From contig NC_077248.1 in the NCBI RefSeq assembly GCF_947179165.1, positions 50,733,232 to 50,797,231 on the forward strand: a stretch of DNA of 64,000 bases. Direction: 5' to 3'. This stretch comes from Solanum dulcamara (Eukaryota > Streptophyta > Magnoliopsida > Solanales > Solanaceae). Positions 1 through 12,697 of the stretch are shown piece after piece. Under the pieces are notes generated by a model. It made no database searches, was not told where the DNA came from, and worked only from the letters and a program-made list of their open reading frames with translations. Position 1 is the first letter of the stretch; each line of letters begins with the position of its first letter. A program made the translations under genes and the position numbers.

Positions 1-779
1 ATTTATATGAATACACCAAATCCTAATTAGGAAGTCATCTTGATCAAATATAGCTACGAAAAAGGGTATTTCGTAAAAAGAAGATTCATCTCCCAACCAT
101 GGAAGATCTAGATCTATTTGACATCATCCATGACATCAATAGTCCTCCATTTGACATCACAATCCTCCATTAAATTTTCAAGATCATTCTTTGTAATTAT
201 TTTATTTATTGGTAGCCCTCCTTCACACCTATAAATATCCACCTTATTTTCTCATTTTGTTCATCAAGCTTTCTCAAGCAACTCTTTTTTCTATACACTT
301 CTTTACTCATTGTCAAATATTGTTTTAGTTATTAATAGTGTAGAAATACTAATCTCGTTATTCATATACTCTGAGTAGTACACAAAATGCTTCGGCGAGG
401 AGAAAAGACTAAGGTTCAAGAGTGTTCATTTAGTTATTCTATTCTGAGTAAAACTTTGGATTCCAAATATGTAAGGCTATTCATATCATTGGATTGAGTT
501 TGTCCACGCGCCAATATTTAAATTCATCCTAATTTAGTTATAGTTGAGTTTTACCCTTATTTTAAATTTTAAATGAGTTAATTCTTCTTCTATTGAGTTA
601 GATATATTTATACATTGATATTATTATTATTTTTATCTCTCATATTATTAGAATTATTGTTCATGGATACTTTCCCATGCGTTTTGAATAAAGATATTGG
701 CTTTTAATATTCATTGACAAAAAGAGTGATATAAATTAATAATATATATGTATTTTATTGATTTTTGAAAGAGCAAAAA
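1..779. other. AT-rich non-coding stretch, possibly LTR-derived
   Basis: No coding frame of note. A good TATA box (tataaata, 230-237) followed by CT-rich sequence resembles the promoter end of a plant LTR, but I find no second copy in the window and no terminus, so the assignment is open. Confidence 0.3.
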
Positions 780-1799
780 CATTGAGTTCAAATGAATTTG
801 ATTCTTTTGATTAAATAATGTTTTGAGCATGATGTTTTGATGATATGTAAATGATATTTTGAAGTGTAATAGTTCGTGAAGAAGTAATGATATGAGTTTG
901 ATGTTTTAAATTAAAGTACAATGAGACTAGATGATGAGGTTAATATGAGCACATGTTTTGTGAGTAGTATTGAGCACTAAGTTAGGTAAGAGTTTAATCG
1001 ACTCAAATCCTAGAACTACGTAGCCAGTGTACGGTGGAGGCTATGCCTCTTAAGTCCCAAAAAGAGGACTTTGATGATTGGATCCAAGATGGTGATGTCA
1101 TTTACCCTAGCAAGATATTGGATGGATATGGCAATGACATCGCTTCATTGTATCATCACTAGCTCATATGTGATGGTTGTCGGTTAGAGAAATTCCCAAC
1201 TGAGTAAGCATTGCTTATTATTATATTTTTTAAAACTTGCATTACATATTAATATTGAGATGATGTTGAGTTTTTAGCTGAATCTTTTTGAAAGGAGTAT
1301 CTTGATATCTATCCTTACTTCCCTTCCATTTTACATGCTTTTACATTTCATGTACTGACATCATTCGATTTGTATCATTTTATGATACAGAAATAGGTGT
1401 TAGAGATCCTCAACAAGCGCATCATTGAAGATCATTACTTTCCATCTATTTGGTGAGTCCTTCTTTTATTCAGAGGAACTCTTTATGCTTTCATTATTGT
1501 GAGTATTATGTTTCTTTTGAGGTAGCCATGGACATGTCATTGGCACCATCTAATAATATTAGAGGTTCATAGACAGAGTTTGATGATGTAATTTGATTAG
1601 TTTTCCTTTGAAACTACTTCTCCTAAGAATTATTGTTTTTCTTTGATGTTGATGATGGAAATCTCACTTAAGTATTCTTGTTTTCACTTAAATCTTCTAC
1701 TAATGAAGGGATGAGTGATGAGATCAAGTGGTTCTCTCAGAGAGCAAAAATAAGTTCTGAGTGGCATCTATGCCTAGGGTACCCTCTTAGGGTATGACA
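780..1799 (+). repeat. E0 left LTR fragment (E3-like family)
   Basis: The distal part of an LTR. From about 1000 it follows the last ~900 bp of the E3 3' LTR (about 47650-48540): the same 'tatggcaatgacatcg...' block, the 'tttatgatacag...gttagagatc' block, 'ggtgagtcc', and the closing 'gcctagggtaccctct' followed by a tatgaca end at 1799. The 5' half is unclear, and the start at 780 is a guess. No primer-binding site follows, so the adjoining leader is lost. Confidence 0.55.
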
Positions 1800-3515
1800 G
1801 GGTTAGGCAGGCCATCGATTATAGCCCGACCAATCCAGTCAGTAATGCCCACTTCTACGGAGAGTTTTCTAGGTACTCCATACAGAATACTACCTAGGAG
1901 GGCCAAAGAGCTTCTTTTATGCTAGGTAGCAGGCCATCCTTTGAGATAGGATATTTCAATTATGGAGAGTCGAAATATATAAGGAGAGGTTGCTCCCTCC
2001 TACGCGACGCTGATTTAGTTCTGCAGCAAACTAGAGCAGTGGTACCAACGGGTGGAGGTAGTAATAGTAGAGAATGTCCAAAAGATTGGTGAGGAGGAAA
2101 TTTGAGAGGCCGTAGAGGCCGAGGTAATGGTAATGTAGGTCGTGGAGCAGCAAGCTAAGAAGGGAGGTGGCTCGTCAGGATGACAAGGCTTAGTTTTATG
2201 CCTTTTCAGGCAAGACCAAGGCTGAGGCATCTGATATGGTGATCATATGTACTATTCTTATTTGTGTCCAGATAGGTACTTTGTTATTTGATCCGGGTTT
2301 TACTTAGTCATATGTGTTAGTGCGATTTGCCTTGGGTTTTGTTACAATTTGTGATGTACTTGATGCCCTCATCCATATTTCTACTCCTATTGGAGTGTAT
2401 GTTATAGTCACCCATGTATGTCCTGCTTGTCTTGTTATGTTTATGGGTTTTGAGACTTGGGCCAACTTAGTGATTCTAGATATGACTAATTTTGATTTGA
2501 TCTTAAGCATGACTTGATTTTCCCTCTATTATGTTGTGCTTAACTATAATGCTATGACTATGACTCTAGAGATCCCAAATAGGGAAAGGTTAGTGTCGGA
2601 AGGGGTGTACAAGCCTAAGCCAGCTAAGGTCATATCCTTTCTTCGGTCTAGGAAAATGGTGTGACAGGATTGTTTGGCATATATGGCTCATATTTGGGAT
2701 GTTGATGTTGAGTCTCTTTCTATTGAGACTGTTCTGGTAGTGTGTGAGTTCAAAGAAGTGTTTCCTACTGACTTGTCTGGTATGCCTCTTGATAGAAACA
2801 TAGCTTTCTGTATTGATTGGAGCCAAAAACTCGCCCAATCTCTATTCCTCCTTACCGCATGGCTCCATCAGAGTTGAGAGAGCTTAAGGCTCAAATCCAA
2901 GAACTTCATCCTTCCTAGTGCGTCCTTGTAGGGTGCTCCGATTTTATTTGTTAAGAAAAAGTACAATAGCATGAGAATGTGTATAGATTATCGAAAACTA
3001 AATAGGGTTACCATCGGAAATAAGTATCTTTTCCTTGCATAGACGACCTCTTTGATCAGTTACAAGGTGCGTAAGTCTTTTCAAAAATTAATCTAAGGTT
3101 TGGGTACCATCAATTAAAGATTTGAACCTGAGGTAGTAAAGATGGATGGAGTTTCTCAAGCATTATAATGTTACCATCCAGTATCATCCAGGTAAGGCTA
3201 ATGTAATGGCAGACGCATTAAGATGAAAATCATTTAGCATGGGCAATCTAGCCTTTTTGGGAGCTTGTAAGCGGCCCCTAACTAGAGAGATTAAGGTCTT
3301 GTAGGCTAAATTTATGAGGCTACGAATCTCATAAAAAGGTGGGGTACTGGTCAGTGTTGATCTAAGGCATACTTTTATTGAAGAAATTAAGGCTAAGCAG
3401 TTTTAGGATGTAAACTTGAATGAGATCAGAGAAAAGACCTTGTTGGGAAAGGCCCAAGATACAACCATTAATGCATGTGAGGTGCTTAATTTTAGGGGAA
3501 TTTCACGAACCATAT
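1800..3515 (+). pseudogene. E0 gag-PR-RT/RNase H remnant, Ty3/gypsy
   Basis: Decayed polyprotein on the plus strand. A Gly/Arg-rich gag tail is at about 2040-2160, and aspartic-protease flank is at 2290-2520 (conserved 'DLVILDMT..D'-like context). The PR-RT linker is at 2680-2880 (frame with EFKEVFPTDL) and the RT start at 2930-3110 (RMCIDYR-like, then the FDQLQG and YHQLK regions). At about 3120 the RT breaks off and the frame resumes in the RNase H tail (RRWMEFLKHY, then [13 protein letters not shown] at 3180-3225), so the RT active site and most of RNase H are deleted. Integrase N-terminal spacer sequence continues to about 3515. Frames are broken by stops and shifts. No function remains. 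This is probably the left half of the element whose right half is at 16080-18250. Confidence 0.7.
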
Positions 3516-3520
3516 CTGAG

Positions 3521-6188
3521 TGTGATAGAACTCATCTCAATCTACCAAGACAAGTCATCCAAAAACCCAAATTTAATGGATAAAAGTGAAAACGGTATAA
3601 TAGATAAGTAACTACGATAATGCGGAAGTCTTGAACAACTATAAAAATCCCAAAGGATTGGTTGTCAAATGTACAGACCTTTAAAATAGTAGAATTGAAA
3701 TAAACATAAGTTTCAAAAATGATTTGTCTCTATAATTGAACAAAAGCATAAAAAGGAGCAAGAGAGATCGCCGGCATCAACAACTACCTCTCAAATATCT
3801 CCAAAAGCCAGGATGAAGAAAAACGAATATGGATCACTGTTTGGGCTTAGAACCTACAAATATATAGTTAGCACGGGATGAGTACCAAACAATAAGGTAC
3901 CTAGTAAGTAAAATAGTAAACACATCTAAAGCTAAATAGAATGAGTACTCCTGACACCCCAACTGAACCTCCCATAACTAGAACCTACAAGCAGAACAAC
4001 CTAATCTAATAGCCTATGAACAAATATATTTCATGTAGCAAGTAAATTAAAACACTTCCACAGTCCAACAGATAGTATCAATATCGCATACACTTCAGTC
4101 TCAATAGCTCACAAATAAGGGCAAGTGATCAGATAATCAACTCAATGCAAATAATGCAATGCGATGGATGCCCAATATGATGCTAAAATAAAAACCATGA
4201 ATCGTGGCACGTCCCGTGTATGAGAAAAATAACAACCACGGTGTGTGTCTTGTCCCTCAATGTAGTAATATAACAACCAAGATATATAGCACATTCCTCA
4301 ATGCAATAATAGTAACAACCACAACATGTGGCACATCCCTCGATGCAATAATAGTAATAACCATGACGCGTGGCATGTCCCTCAAATCCTCTTTATTATT
4401 CTTTTTCATATCCCTTTAGTCGAACCATTTCCCTTTAGCAAATTTCATAAAAAAGGGGGGGGGACCTCAATACATATTCCAACTCAAATGCAAATAAGAA
4501 TAATCACGTAATCGATGGGGAGGGAATGAAGTCCAATATCATATGCAATCCATGTCTCTAATAACACCAAGTAAGCTTCACAACGATACAACAAGGTTAA
4601 CTCAATTCAATAGGCCGATTCATTAGGTTAATTTCTCTTTTATAACTCCTTTAATCAATTCTAACCATTTTGCATGATTTATTATCAACTCGATACCAAT
4701 TTCAATTAATTCACATAGCACATAACAAGAATACACATTCTATGAAGCTTACAAAAGTTTAGAATTTCACTTGTCTCAATATCACACCCAATTACTTTGG
4801 AACTTGGTCTTTTCCCTTCCGTTGACACGCTAAATCATAGAAATCTAATCAAATATGAAGTTCCAATTAAATTACAGAACTAATGACACCCAAATCATAA
4901 TTTTAAAAAAGGGCCAAAATTGATCCGAAATACCAGAGAAAACTCGATTTCAAAAACAAGAAGTAAATCCAAAATTTTTTACATGAAAAAGATCCCTAAG
5001 GTATTTGGAATCTATTAATGAAAACGAAATCTCTTTTGGACTTGAAATGAGTTCAAAATCATACAAACATTAAAACCTATGTTCTTCGAAAATCCCAAAT
5101 TATCTCAATTGAAAACCCCAAATTCAAACCAAAATCAATGAATAATTAATGGGTAATGAAGAATTCATGGTTAAAGGAATTACCCAGCCAATAACTCTCA
5201 AAAATCCTTCAAATATCGTCCCTCCGGAGCTCTCCAAGGTCCAAAAATGGTGGAGTGGTGTTTAAAATTTGATTTAGGGAAATAAGCATTGTTCAGGCCA
5301 AAAAATACCTTCACGATCGCAGACATCTTACTCCGCGAATGCGAAGGGTAACATTCTACCTCTCTGCAAACGCAACAAATGCCTTGCGAATGCGGAGGTC
5401 AGGGTTCAAAGCCCTATGCGAATGAGGTCAAGCTTCCACGAATGCAAAAGCCAGGTTCACACGCTCCTATAATCGCGGACAAGCTTCTGCTAACGTGAAG
5501 ATGCCTGCACCATCCTTCAGATATCAGCAATTCAACACTTAGAAAAATCTTGGTTTGGATCCTTGGGATTCGTTCAGAATTCCGTGTCCACAAACCATAT
5601 ATGCAACCCTACTAAATTCGACGTTATGGACTTAATGGAATAATCATAATTCAAATTTGAGATCTTTTTTACCCAAAATTTGATAAGTCACAACCAAACT
5701 AACTTTAAGCCTTAAAAACACGAGTCACTTTCCGAACCTTCAAAAATTCAACCCAGGCCACCTTTGGACCTAAAATCATCCTCCAAATCAAACAAAATTA
5801 TCGAAATTCAATTCCGAGAATCGAATCCCAAATGTTGAACAAGTCAACCCTATGCTTAAAATTTCAAGAATTCTCAAATCAACACCTCAAATCTTTATTA
5901 CAATCCCAATTTTGATTTCGTTAACTCTTCTAAACCAAATTCCACATTCCGACGCTGCTGGGATCGACAAAATTTCATTTTGAAACTCGTAGCTTCGGTT
6001 GGTCCTAAATACCACTTTTTAACACTTTTAAGCCTTTAAACTCACAAACTCCCTAAAGCTCGCCGTTTCATAGAATTTCCCAAAACCAAATTCCCAACAC
6101 ATATTAGAAAGGACTCGAGATCACTATCGGGAGTGGTAAAATTATCATTTTTCAAAAAAATTCAAAAATGACCTTTAAAGTCATTACA
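3521..6188 (-). repeat. E1 3' LTR
   Basis: 2.67 kb, begins tgtga and ends attaca on the plus strand, i.e. TG...CA on the minus strand. It matches 13438-16080 along its whole length with many substitutions and small indels, so insertion is old. Beyond the inner edge at 6189 lies 'taatccactactaaaaaccatg', whose complement is a purine-rich tract expected before a 3' LTR. An array of GC-rich palindromic motifs sits at about 5320-5500. Confidence 0.85.
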
Positions 6189-6259
6189 TAATCCACTACT
6201 AAAAACCATGTTCGTCCTCAAACATAAAGTAAAGAAAAGTTCCTAAAACCTTGAAAAGC

Positions 6260-9209
6260 TGTGGATATCGGGCCCACATGTCATCTTATGACTCCCAAGT
6301 TGCCTCTCTAACTGAGCAGTGTCACCACTGTACCTTTACTAAAGCTATCTCATTGGTCCTAAGCTTACAGACTTGTCTATCAAGAATGGATATGGGCTCT
6401 TCCTCGAAGGTTAAATCTAGACCCAACTCTATCGTGTTGAGAGATAACACATGAGACTCATTTGGAATATACTTCCGGAGCATGAAAACATAAAAACCCG
6501 GATGTATCACTGATAAGCTAGGTGGAAAGGCTAATCTATAATACACCTCTTCCACTCGCCCCAAAATCTCAAATGTACCAATAAATCGAGGGTTAAGCTT
6601 GCGTTCTTTTCAAACTGTATCACGCCTTTCATGGGCGATACTCAGAGCCAAACATGGTCACCCTCCATGAACTCCAATGGTCGAACCCTCCTATTTGCAT
6701 AACTCTTTTGCCCACTCTGGGATGTCAAGAGTCTACCCTGGATCATCCAATCCTACTCCATGACATCTCCAAGCAAGTCCATATCTAAAAAGTCCATCTC
6801 AACTGATTCAAATCACCCAATAGGAGATCGACACCGCCTACCATACAATGCCTCAAATGGGGCCATCTGAATGCTAGAGTGATAACTGTTGTTGTAGGAA
6901 AACTCCGCTAAGGGAAAATACTAATCCCACCTAGCACTAGAATTAATAAGATAAGCTCAGAGCATATCTTCCAACACCTGAATCATCCGCTCGGAATGGC
7001 CATCACTCTGTGGGTCAAAAGATGTATTCATATCAAGCCTAGTACCCAGGACCTTCTGCAATGCCTGCCAAAAGTGCAAAGTAAACACTGAACCCCGATC
7101 CAAAACAATAGATATCAAAACACCATAAAGCCAAAAGATATGACTAATATACAGTTGGGCTAGCCTATCCGCTGTGTAATTCACCTTAACTGGAATGAAA
7201 TGGCCGGACTTGGTCAGTCTATCAACAACCACCCATATAGAATCATAACCACCCACGGTGGTAGGTAAACCCATAAAAAAGTCTATAGTGATCCTCTTCC
7301 ACTTTCAGGTAGGAATGGGCATCCACTAACTCACACCTCCAGGCAGCTGGTGCTCACACTTGACCTGTTGACAAGTCAAACACTTTGACAAGAACTCAGC
7401 GGTATCTCTCTTTATCCAACCCCACCAATGATGCTGACTAAGGTCACGATACATCTTTATCATACTCGGATGAATGGAATATCGGGAAAAATAAGCCTTA
7501 TCAATTTTCCCACCTTGGGCATACAAATCTGGCCTCAATCTGATAACGCCCTCTAAATCAATTCTAGCTTCCTTGGATTTACCCCTCAACATCTTGTCGC
7601 GAATGAGACATAGCTTTTGATCATCAAGCTGTCTCTCTCGAATCTGCTAAACTAAGGAACAAAGAGTCTTGATAGAAGCAATAAATCCTCCACTCTTCTC
7701 AGCAACTCCTAATCAAACAAAACTGTTAGTTAGCCTCTGAACATCTCTAGCCAAAGGCTTTCTGTCAACATTAATTTTGCTGCGAGACTCCCTATACTAG
7801 GAGCCATCATACTCAGAGCATAGGCCACCACATTGGCCTTCCCAGGGTGATATAACATAGTAATGTCATAGTCCTTCAGTAGCTCAAGCCATCTACGCTG
7901 TCTCAAATTTAGATCCCTCTGACTGAATATGTACTAAGGACTCCGGTGATCAGTGAATACCTCACAATGTATGCCATACAAGTAATGTCGCCATAGTTTT
8001 AACACAAATACCACCCTCACTAACTCTAAATCATGGGTAGGGTAGTTTCTCATATGCCTTCACCTATCAAGATACATAAGCAACTACTTTCCCTTTCTGC
8101 ATCAAAACTCCACCCAAGCTAACATCGAAAGCATCATAATACAAAGTGAAGTCTACACCCTCCTCAGGTAAGGTCAAAATAAGAGCTGAAGTCAACAAGG
8201 TCTTGAACTTTTGGAAGCTTGCCTCACACTTATCGGACCAATGAAAATCTACCGCCTTCTGAGTTAGTCTGGTCAATAGAGTAGTAATAGTAGAGAATCC
8301 CTGTATGAAGCATCGGTACTATCCAGCCAAACCCACAAAGCTCTAAATCTCAATTGGGGAAGTAGGCCTGGTCCAGCCTCTAACTGCCTCAATCTTGGCC
8401 TGATCCACCCTAATACCCACTTTAGACACCACATCTCCTAGAAATGCCACAAAATTAATTAAAAACTCATATTTAGAGAACTTTGCGTACAACTTCTACT
8501 CTTTTAACTTCTGAAGCACCAACCTTAAATGAATAGATTGGTCCTTCTCTGTCTTGGAGTACACCACAGTATCATCAATGAAAACAATCACAAAAGATTC
8601 TAGATACAACCTAAACACCTCATTCATCAACTCCATGAACACTACTGATGCGTTGGTCAGCCCAAATCACATTACCAGAAACTCATAATGGCCATAACCA
8701 GTTCGGAAAGCGGTCTTAGAAATATCTGATGGTCTAATCCTTAACTGATGATACCTAGATCTCAAATCAATCTTAGAGAACAAGGCTGCTCCTTGAAGCT
8801 GATCAAATAAGTCATCAATATAAGGAAGAGGATTTTTGTTCTTGACAGTTAATTTATTCAACTGCGTATAGTCAATGTACATCCTCATAGACATCTTTTT
8901 TCTTCACAAACAGATGCCGTGCACCCCAAGGTGATACACTAGGGCGAATAAACCCTTACTCAACAAATCCTGCAATTAGTCCCTCAACTACTTCAACTAT
9001 GATTGGGCCATGCAATAAAGTGGAATAGAAATGGGCTTGGTGCTCGACTCTAAGTTAATGGAAAAGTCAATATCCCTATCCAGAGGAATTCCCAAAAGGT
9101 CAGTAGAAAAAACATCGGTAAACTCCTTAACCACAGGAATAGTCTCCATAGGAGGTGACTCAGCACTGGTATCCCAAATAAATGCCAAATAAGACATACA
9201 ACCACTGTC
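6260..9209 (-). pseudogene. E1 pol remnant: RT, RNase H, integrase, chromodomain
   Basis: Read on the minus strand from high to low coordinates. The PR-RT linker (EFTDVFSTDLLGIP) is at 9000-9200. RT spans about 8940-8400, with a [14 protein letters not shown] block and an intact FIDD catalytic motif near 8570-8585. RNase H (TLYYDAFDVSLGG) is at about 8280-8060, ending in [11 protein letters not shown] and YHPGKANVV near 7820-7900. The integrase zinc region with CLTCQQVK is at 7326-7592, the integrase core (DSIWVVVDRLTKS and DRGSVF) at 6957-7274, and the chromodomain-type tail (HPGFYVFMLRKY, LDRQVCKLR) at 6260-6564. Stops and frameshifts occur throughout, so no single protein can be made. The gene is separated from its PR exon-equivalent by a LINE. 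Confidence 0.8.
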
Positions 9210-9225
9210 AATCAGCCTATGAGCA
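9210..9225. repeat. LINE target-site duplication, left copy
   Basis: aatcagcctatgagca here versus aattagcatatgagca at 10562-10577: 14 of 16 bases identical. The two copies bracket the LINE. The E1 reading (AHRLI region) is interrupted exactly here. Confidence 0.75.
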
Positions 9226-10561
9226 CAACAACAACCCATGAAATCCCATAATGTGGGGTATGGGGAGGATAAAGTGTATGCAGGTCTTACTTCTACCAAG
9301 GTAAAATGGCTGTTTTCGAGAGACCTTCAGCTATATAGAAGCATAAAAAGAGGTCAGATAAGGATAAGAAGTTCAAAACGATATGAGAAATCAAATAACG
9401 AAAGTGACACAGATAAAATAGAATAATCAAAGTACAGAAAATAATAGATAATAATAGAAATTAGAGCACAAAAAATTATAGTGCGCTAATGCGCCTACTA
9501 ATATAGAAAAATAATGAGGCTATGTACTAGCCTTCTACCCTAATATGGGTCATCCACACCATCATATCTAAGGTCATGTCCTCGATAAGCTGTAACTGTG
9601 TCATGTCCTATCTAATCACCTCTCTCCAATATTTCTTCGGCCTACCCCTACCTCTTCTGAAACCATCTATGGCCAACCTCTCACACCTCCACACTGGGGC
9701 ATCTGTGTCTCTCCTTTTCATATGCCCAAACCATCTCAGTTGCATTTCCCACATCTTATCTTCCACTGAGGCCACTCCTACCTTGTCCCGAATAGCCTCA
9801 TTTTTAATCCTGTCGCTCCTAGTATACCCACACATTTATCTCAATATTCTCATCTCAGAAACTTTCATCTTTTGAACGTGAGAGACCTTAACTGGCCAAC
9901 ACTCTACCCCATATAACATAGTCGGTCTAACCACCACTTTGTAGAACTTACCCTTAAGTTGTGGTGGTAATTTCTTGTCACATAGCACACTAGAAGCGAT
10001 CCTCCATTTCATCCATCTTGCCCCAATACGATGTGTGACATTATCATTAATATCCCCGCTGCCTTGCATGATAGACCCAAGGTACTTGAAACTACTTTTC
10101 TTTTAGATGGCCTGGTCACCAAGCCTAAATTTTGCGCCAACCTCCTGTGGTGTCTCACTGAATTTGCACTCTAAGTACTCTGTCTCGGTCCTACTCAGCT
10201 TAAACCCTTTAAACTCCAAGGTATGTCTCCAATCCTCTAGCTTAGCATTAACTCCACTACGAGTCTCATTGATTAGGACTATGTCATCTGCAAAAAGCAT
10301 ACACCATGGTACCTCACCTTAAATTTTTCGCTTCAATCCATCCATCACCAAGGCAAATAAAAATGGACTAAGAGCTGATCCTTGATGCAACCCCATCACA
10401 ACTAGAAAGTGCTCTGAGTTCCCTCCTATTGTCCTTACGCTGGTTTGGGCACTCTCATACATGTCCTTGATCACCCTAATATATTCCACAAGTACGTCTT
10501 TAGCCTCCAAACATCTCCATAGTATCTCTCGTGGGATTTATCGTAAGCCTTTTCTAGGTAA
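9226..10561 (-). mobile_element. 5'-truncated RTE-type LINE
   Basis: Minus-strand non-LTR retrotransposon, 3' end at the low-coordinate side. Its head starts inside the RT (LEKAYDKIPRE-like). The sequence then shows GLHQGSALSPFLFALVMDGL (10320-10420), the RT catalytic FADD motif in MLFADDIVLI (10271-10300), then ECKFSETPQE, the [10 protein letters not shown] and [10 protein letters not shown] thumb region (9836-10069) and the WFGHMKRR tail region (9608-9835). The 3' end has 'gggatttcatgggttgttgttg' on the minus strand, the (TTG)n ending seen in Solanaceae RTE LINEs and their SINE partners. The endonuclease and N-terminal RT are absent, as usual for incomplete reverse transcription. Several frame breaks make it dead. 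It splits E1 between PR and RT and is bracketed by a 16-bp duplication. Confidence 0.85.
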
Positions 10562-10577
10562 AATTAGCATATGAGCA
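10562..10577. repeat. LINE target-site duplication, right copy
   Basis: aattagcatatgagca, partner of 9210-9225. The two mismatches suggest decay after insertion. Confidence 0.75.
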
Positions 10578-11043
10578 TGTAGATAAGAAATAATCCTACT
10601 AGGATAAGAACCACTAGTTCTCTTCCACTCGATCCTTGGAACACATGGTACCACTAGGGTCACATTCTTGGCATAACAATCAATAATAATACGATAAGGA
10701 GAAAGGCAATCCATAACTAGTATCACATCGAAGTTTACCATCCCCAAAATAATCATGTCTACCCAAGTATCATACTCAGCTAAAGAAATATAAGACAGGA
10801 TCGATACACTCAATCCACCACAAAGGGCTCACCCACGGGTGTAGAAACATGTACAGACATGGGCATGCGATCACAAATCAAATCAAATTCATATGCAAAA
10901 TAGGTAGACACATAGGAGAAAGTGGATCCAGGATCAAATAACATGGATATAGGTCGATGGAAAACTGGGACAATACATGTGATAACTGCATTGGAAGACT
11001 CGTCCTCTGACCTCCCTAGAAAAGCATAGCACTATGCTCCCCT
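10578..11043 (-). pseudogene. E1 protease region remnant
   Basis: On the minus strand, from 11040 downward, the gag-PR junction (CYAF-like), the aspartic protease context (VLFDPGSTFSYV-like, about 10900-10950) and the downstream block with ILGMVNFDVILVMD (10680-10760). The sequence then runs through ISYLHAH into the LINE junction. It continues in register at 9209 beyond the LINE. gag upstream is missing because a Tat-like fragment begins at about 11044-11057. Confidence 0.75.
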
Positions 11044-11056
11044 GCCACCTCCGCTC

Positions 11057-12550
11057 TTGATGTGAGGCCAAAAATACATATTTTTAATTATTAATTGCCT
11101 CACATTTAGTATTTTTATTTGTTCTTTTTTGAGCATAAATTTTATGGATTGTACTAAATAGTGTATTTTATTTATATGATTAATCTGACGCAAAAATGAA
11201 GAAATTTGAAGCAAAATCAAATTAAAGATGAAGGATTAAAGAAGGAAATCAAGAAAGCAACTTAATGGAAGAATTTTAATATAATATTAATATATTTTAC
11301 ATTCCTATAAGTAGCAGGAATTGATTCAAAATTAAATTAAAAAGCTACCATTACTGCCATGTGGCAAGTGCTAAAGACAGCAAACGGCGCACGTCCAGTT
11401 CTCAGGCACAACCCATTTCTCCGGGATTTAGGTTTCCCAATTAGTTTTGGACTTAGTTATTTTATTTAGGGTTTTCTATTTCTATAAATAGTCCATAAAA
11501 ATAATTCTTCCACAACTAACACACAACTCACAATTAATTTTTAATCTAGGACTTAAATTTTTATAGCTTGAAAATTTGAAAGAGCCGTCGTGAAGATCGG
11601 AGAAAATCAGTTTATTCTTTCCTTCTCTATTCTTTTTTATTATATCTTCAAGAATTTAATATTTTGAATTTATGCTATTCAATTTTGCAAGTTTATAATT
11701 AAGATTTTGTCTATAATTTCTAAATTGTGATTTTCAAATTATAAGTAGCTAAATTGCATAATTGGGTTTGTGGGAACCATGATGAATTATCGAAGTAAGT
11801 TAATATAAAAAGTGATTCTTGAATGATTTTTATGCATGTAATATTTTTCCCCTCGCTTTGATTGCTTTTTAACAGTTGCAAATGTTAGAACTCGTCTTAT
11901 TCTTACTTGCCGGATCAAGGAGGTAACAGATGAGAAAAAAGATTACAGATTTGGGGCTACTCATCCTTATCTAATTTGCTTAAACGGATCAAGGGATAAC
12001 TAAATCTGGAATCATTGGTAAGGGTTAGTAAATCATACACTTGTAGAAGGATCAAGTTGAGTAGTGAAATTTACTTATTTGTCGGATCAAAGACTTAGGT
12101 GAATGGATCAAGGGATAGCTAAATCTGGAATCATTGGTAAGGGTTAGTAAATCATACACTTGTAGAAGGATCAAGTTGAGTAGTAAAATTCACTTATTTG
12201 CCGGATCAAGGACTTAGGTGAACTTAACTTACCGTTCTTGCATGTTAAGAACTAAAATCAATTACTAATACAATATTCTTGATGAGTTATGAAATCATGG
12301 GGAACGCATTCCTAATTACTTCTAATAATATAAATACAAATAAATATTTAGTCCAAACTATTATTGTTCTTTTTATTTTTATTTCAATTTAAATTCTCCC
12401 CCTTTTTAAATAACGACTATCAAGTTAAATTTTGCTATTGACAATATTCTTCCATATTCTCTGTGGGATCGACCCCGACTCATAGTTGGGTAAATATATT
12501 TCAAACAATCGTTTATATTTCTTTTCGAGAAGTATACTTGAACGTTATCA
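11057..12550 (+). repeat. Tat-like LTR
   Basis: About 1.49 kb, opens tgatgtgagg and ends gttatca just before the primer-binding site. A clear TATA box (tataaata, 11483-11490) with AC-rich sequence 30-50 bp downstream marks the likely transcription start. It contains an internal 119-bp duplication. Confidence 0.6.
11986..12222 (+). repeat. 119-bp tandem duplication inside the Tat-like LTR
   Basis: Two head-to-tail units starting ggatcaaggg at 11986 and 12105, period 119, with only a handful of differences (for example ataact/atagct, gtcgg/gccgg). Each unit contains repeated ggatcaag words, so slippage between these probably made the duplication. Confidence 0.85.
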
Positions 12551-12554
12551 AAAA

Positions 12555-12572
12555 TGACGTCGTTGTCGGGAA
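12555..12572 (+). other. Primer-binding site, Tat type
   Basis: tgacgtcgttgtcgggaa, four bases after the LTR end. It matches the tggcgccgttgccgggga primer-binding site known for plant Tat/Ogre elements with a few C-to-T and G-to-A changes. Confidence 0.6.
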
Positions 12573-12655
12573 ATATGGCTTAAAAATTATCTTTAGTATT
12601 TATTTTGATTTGAAGTCATTATTTTTTAGTTTATTATTTTTAAGTATTATTTTTC

Positions 12656-12697
<42 letters not shown>

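Noticed and set aside
9576..9875. Plus-strand 99-codon frame
   Set aside because: Shadow of the minus-strand LINE.
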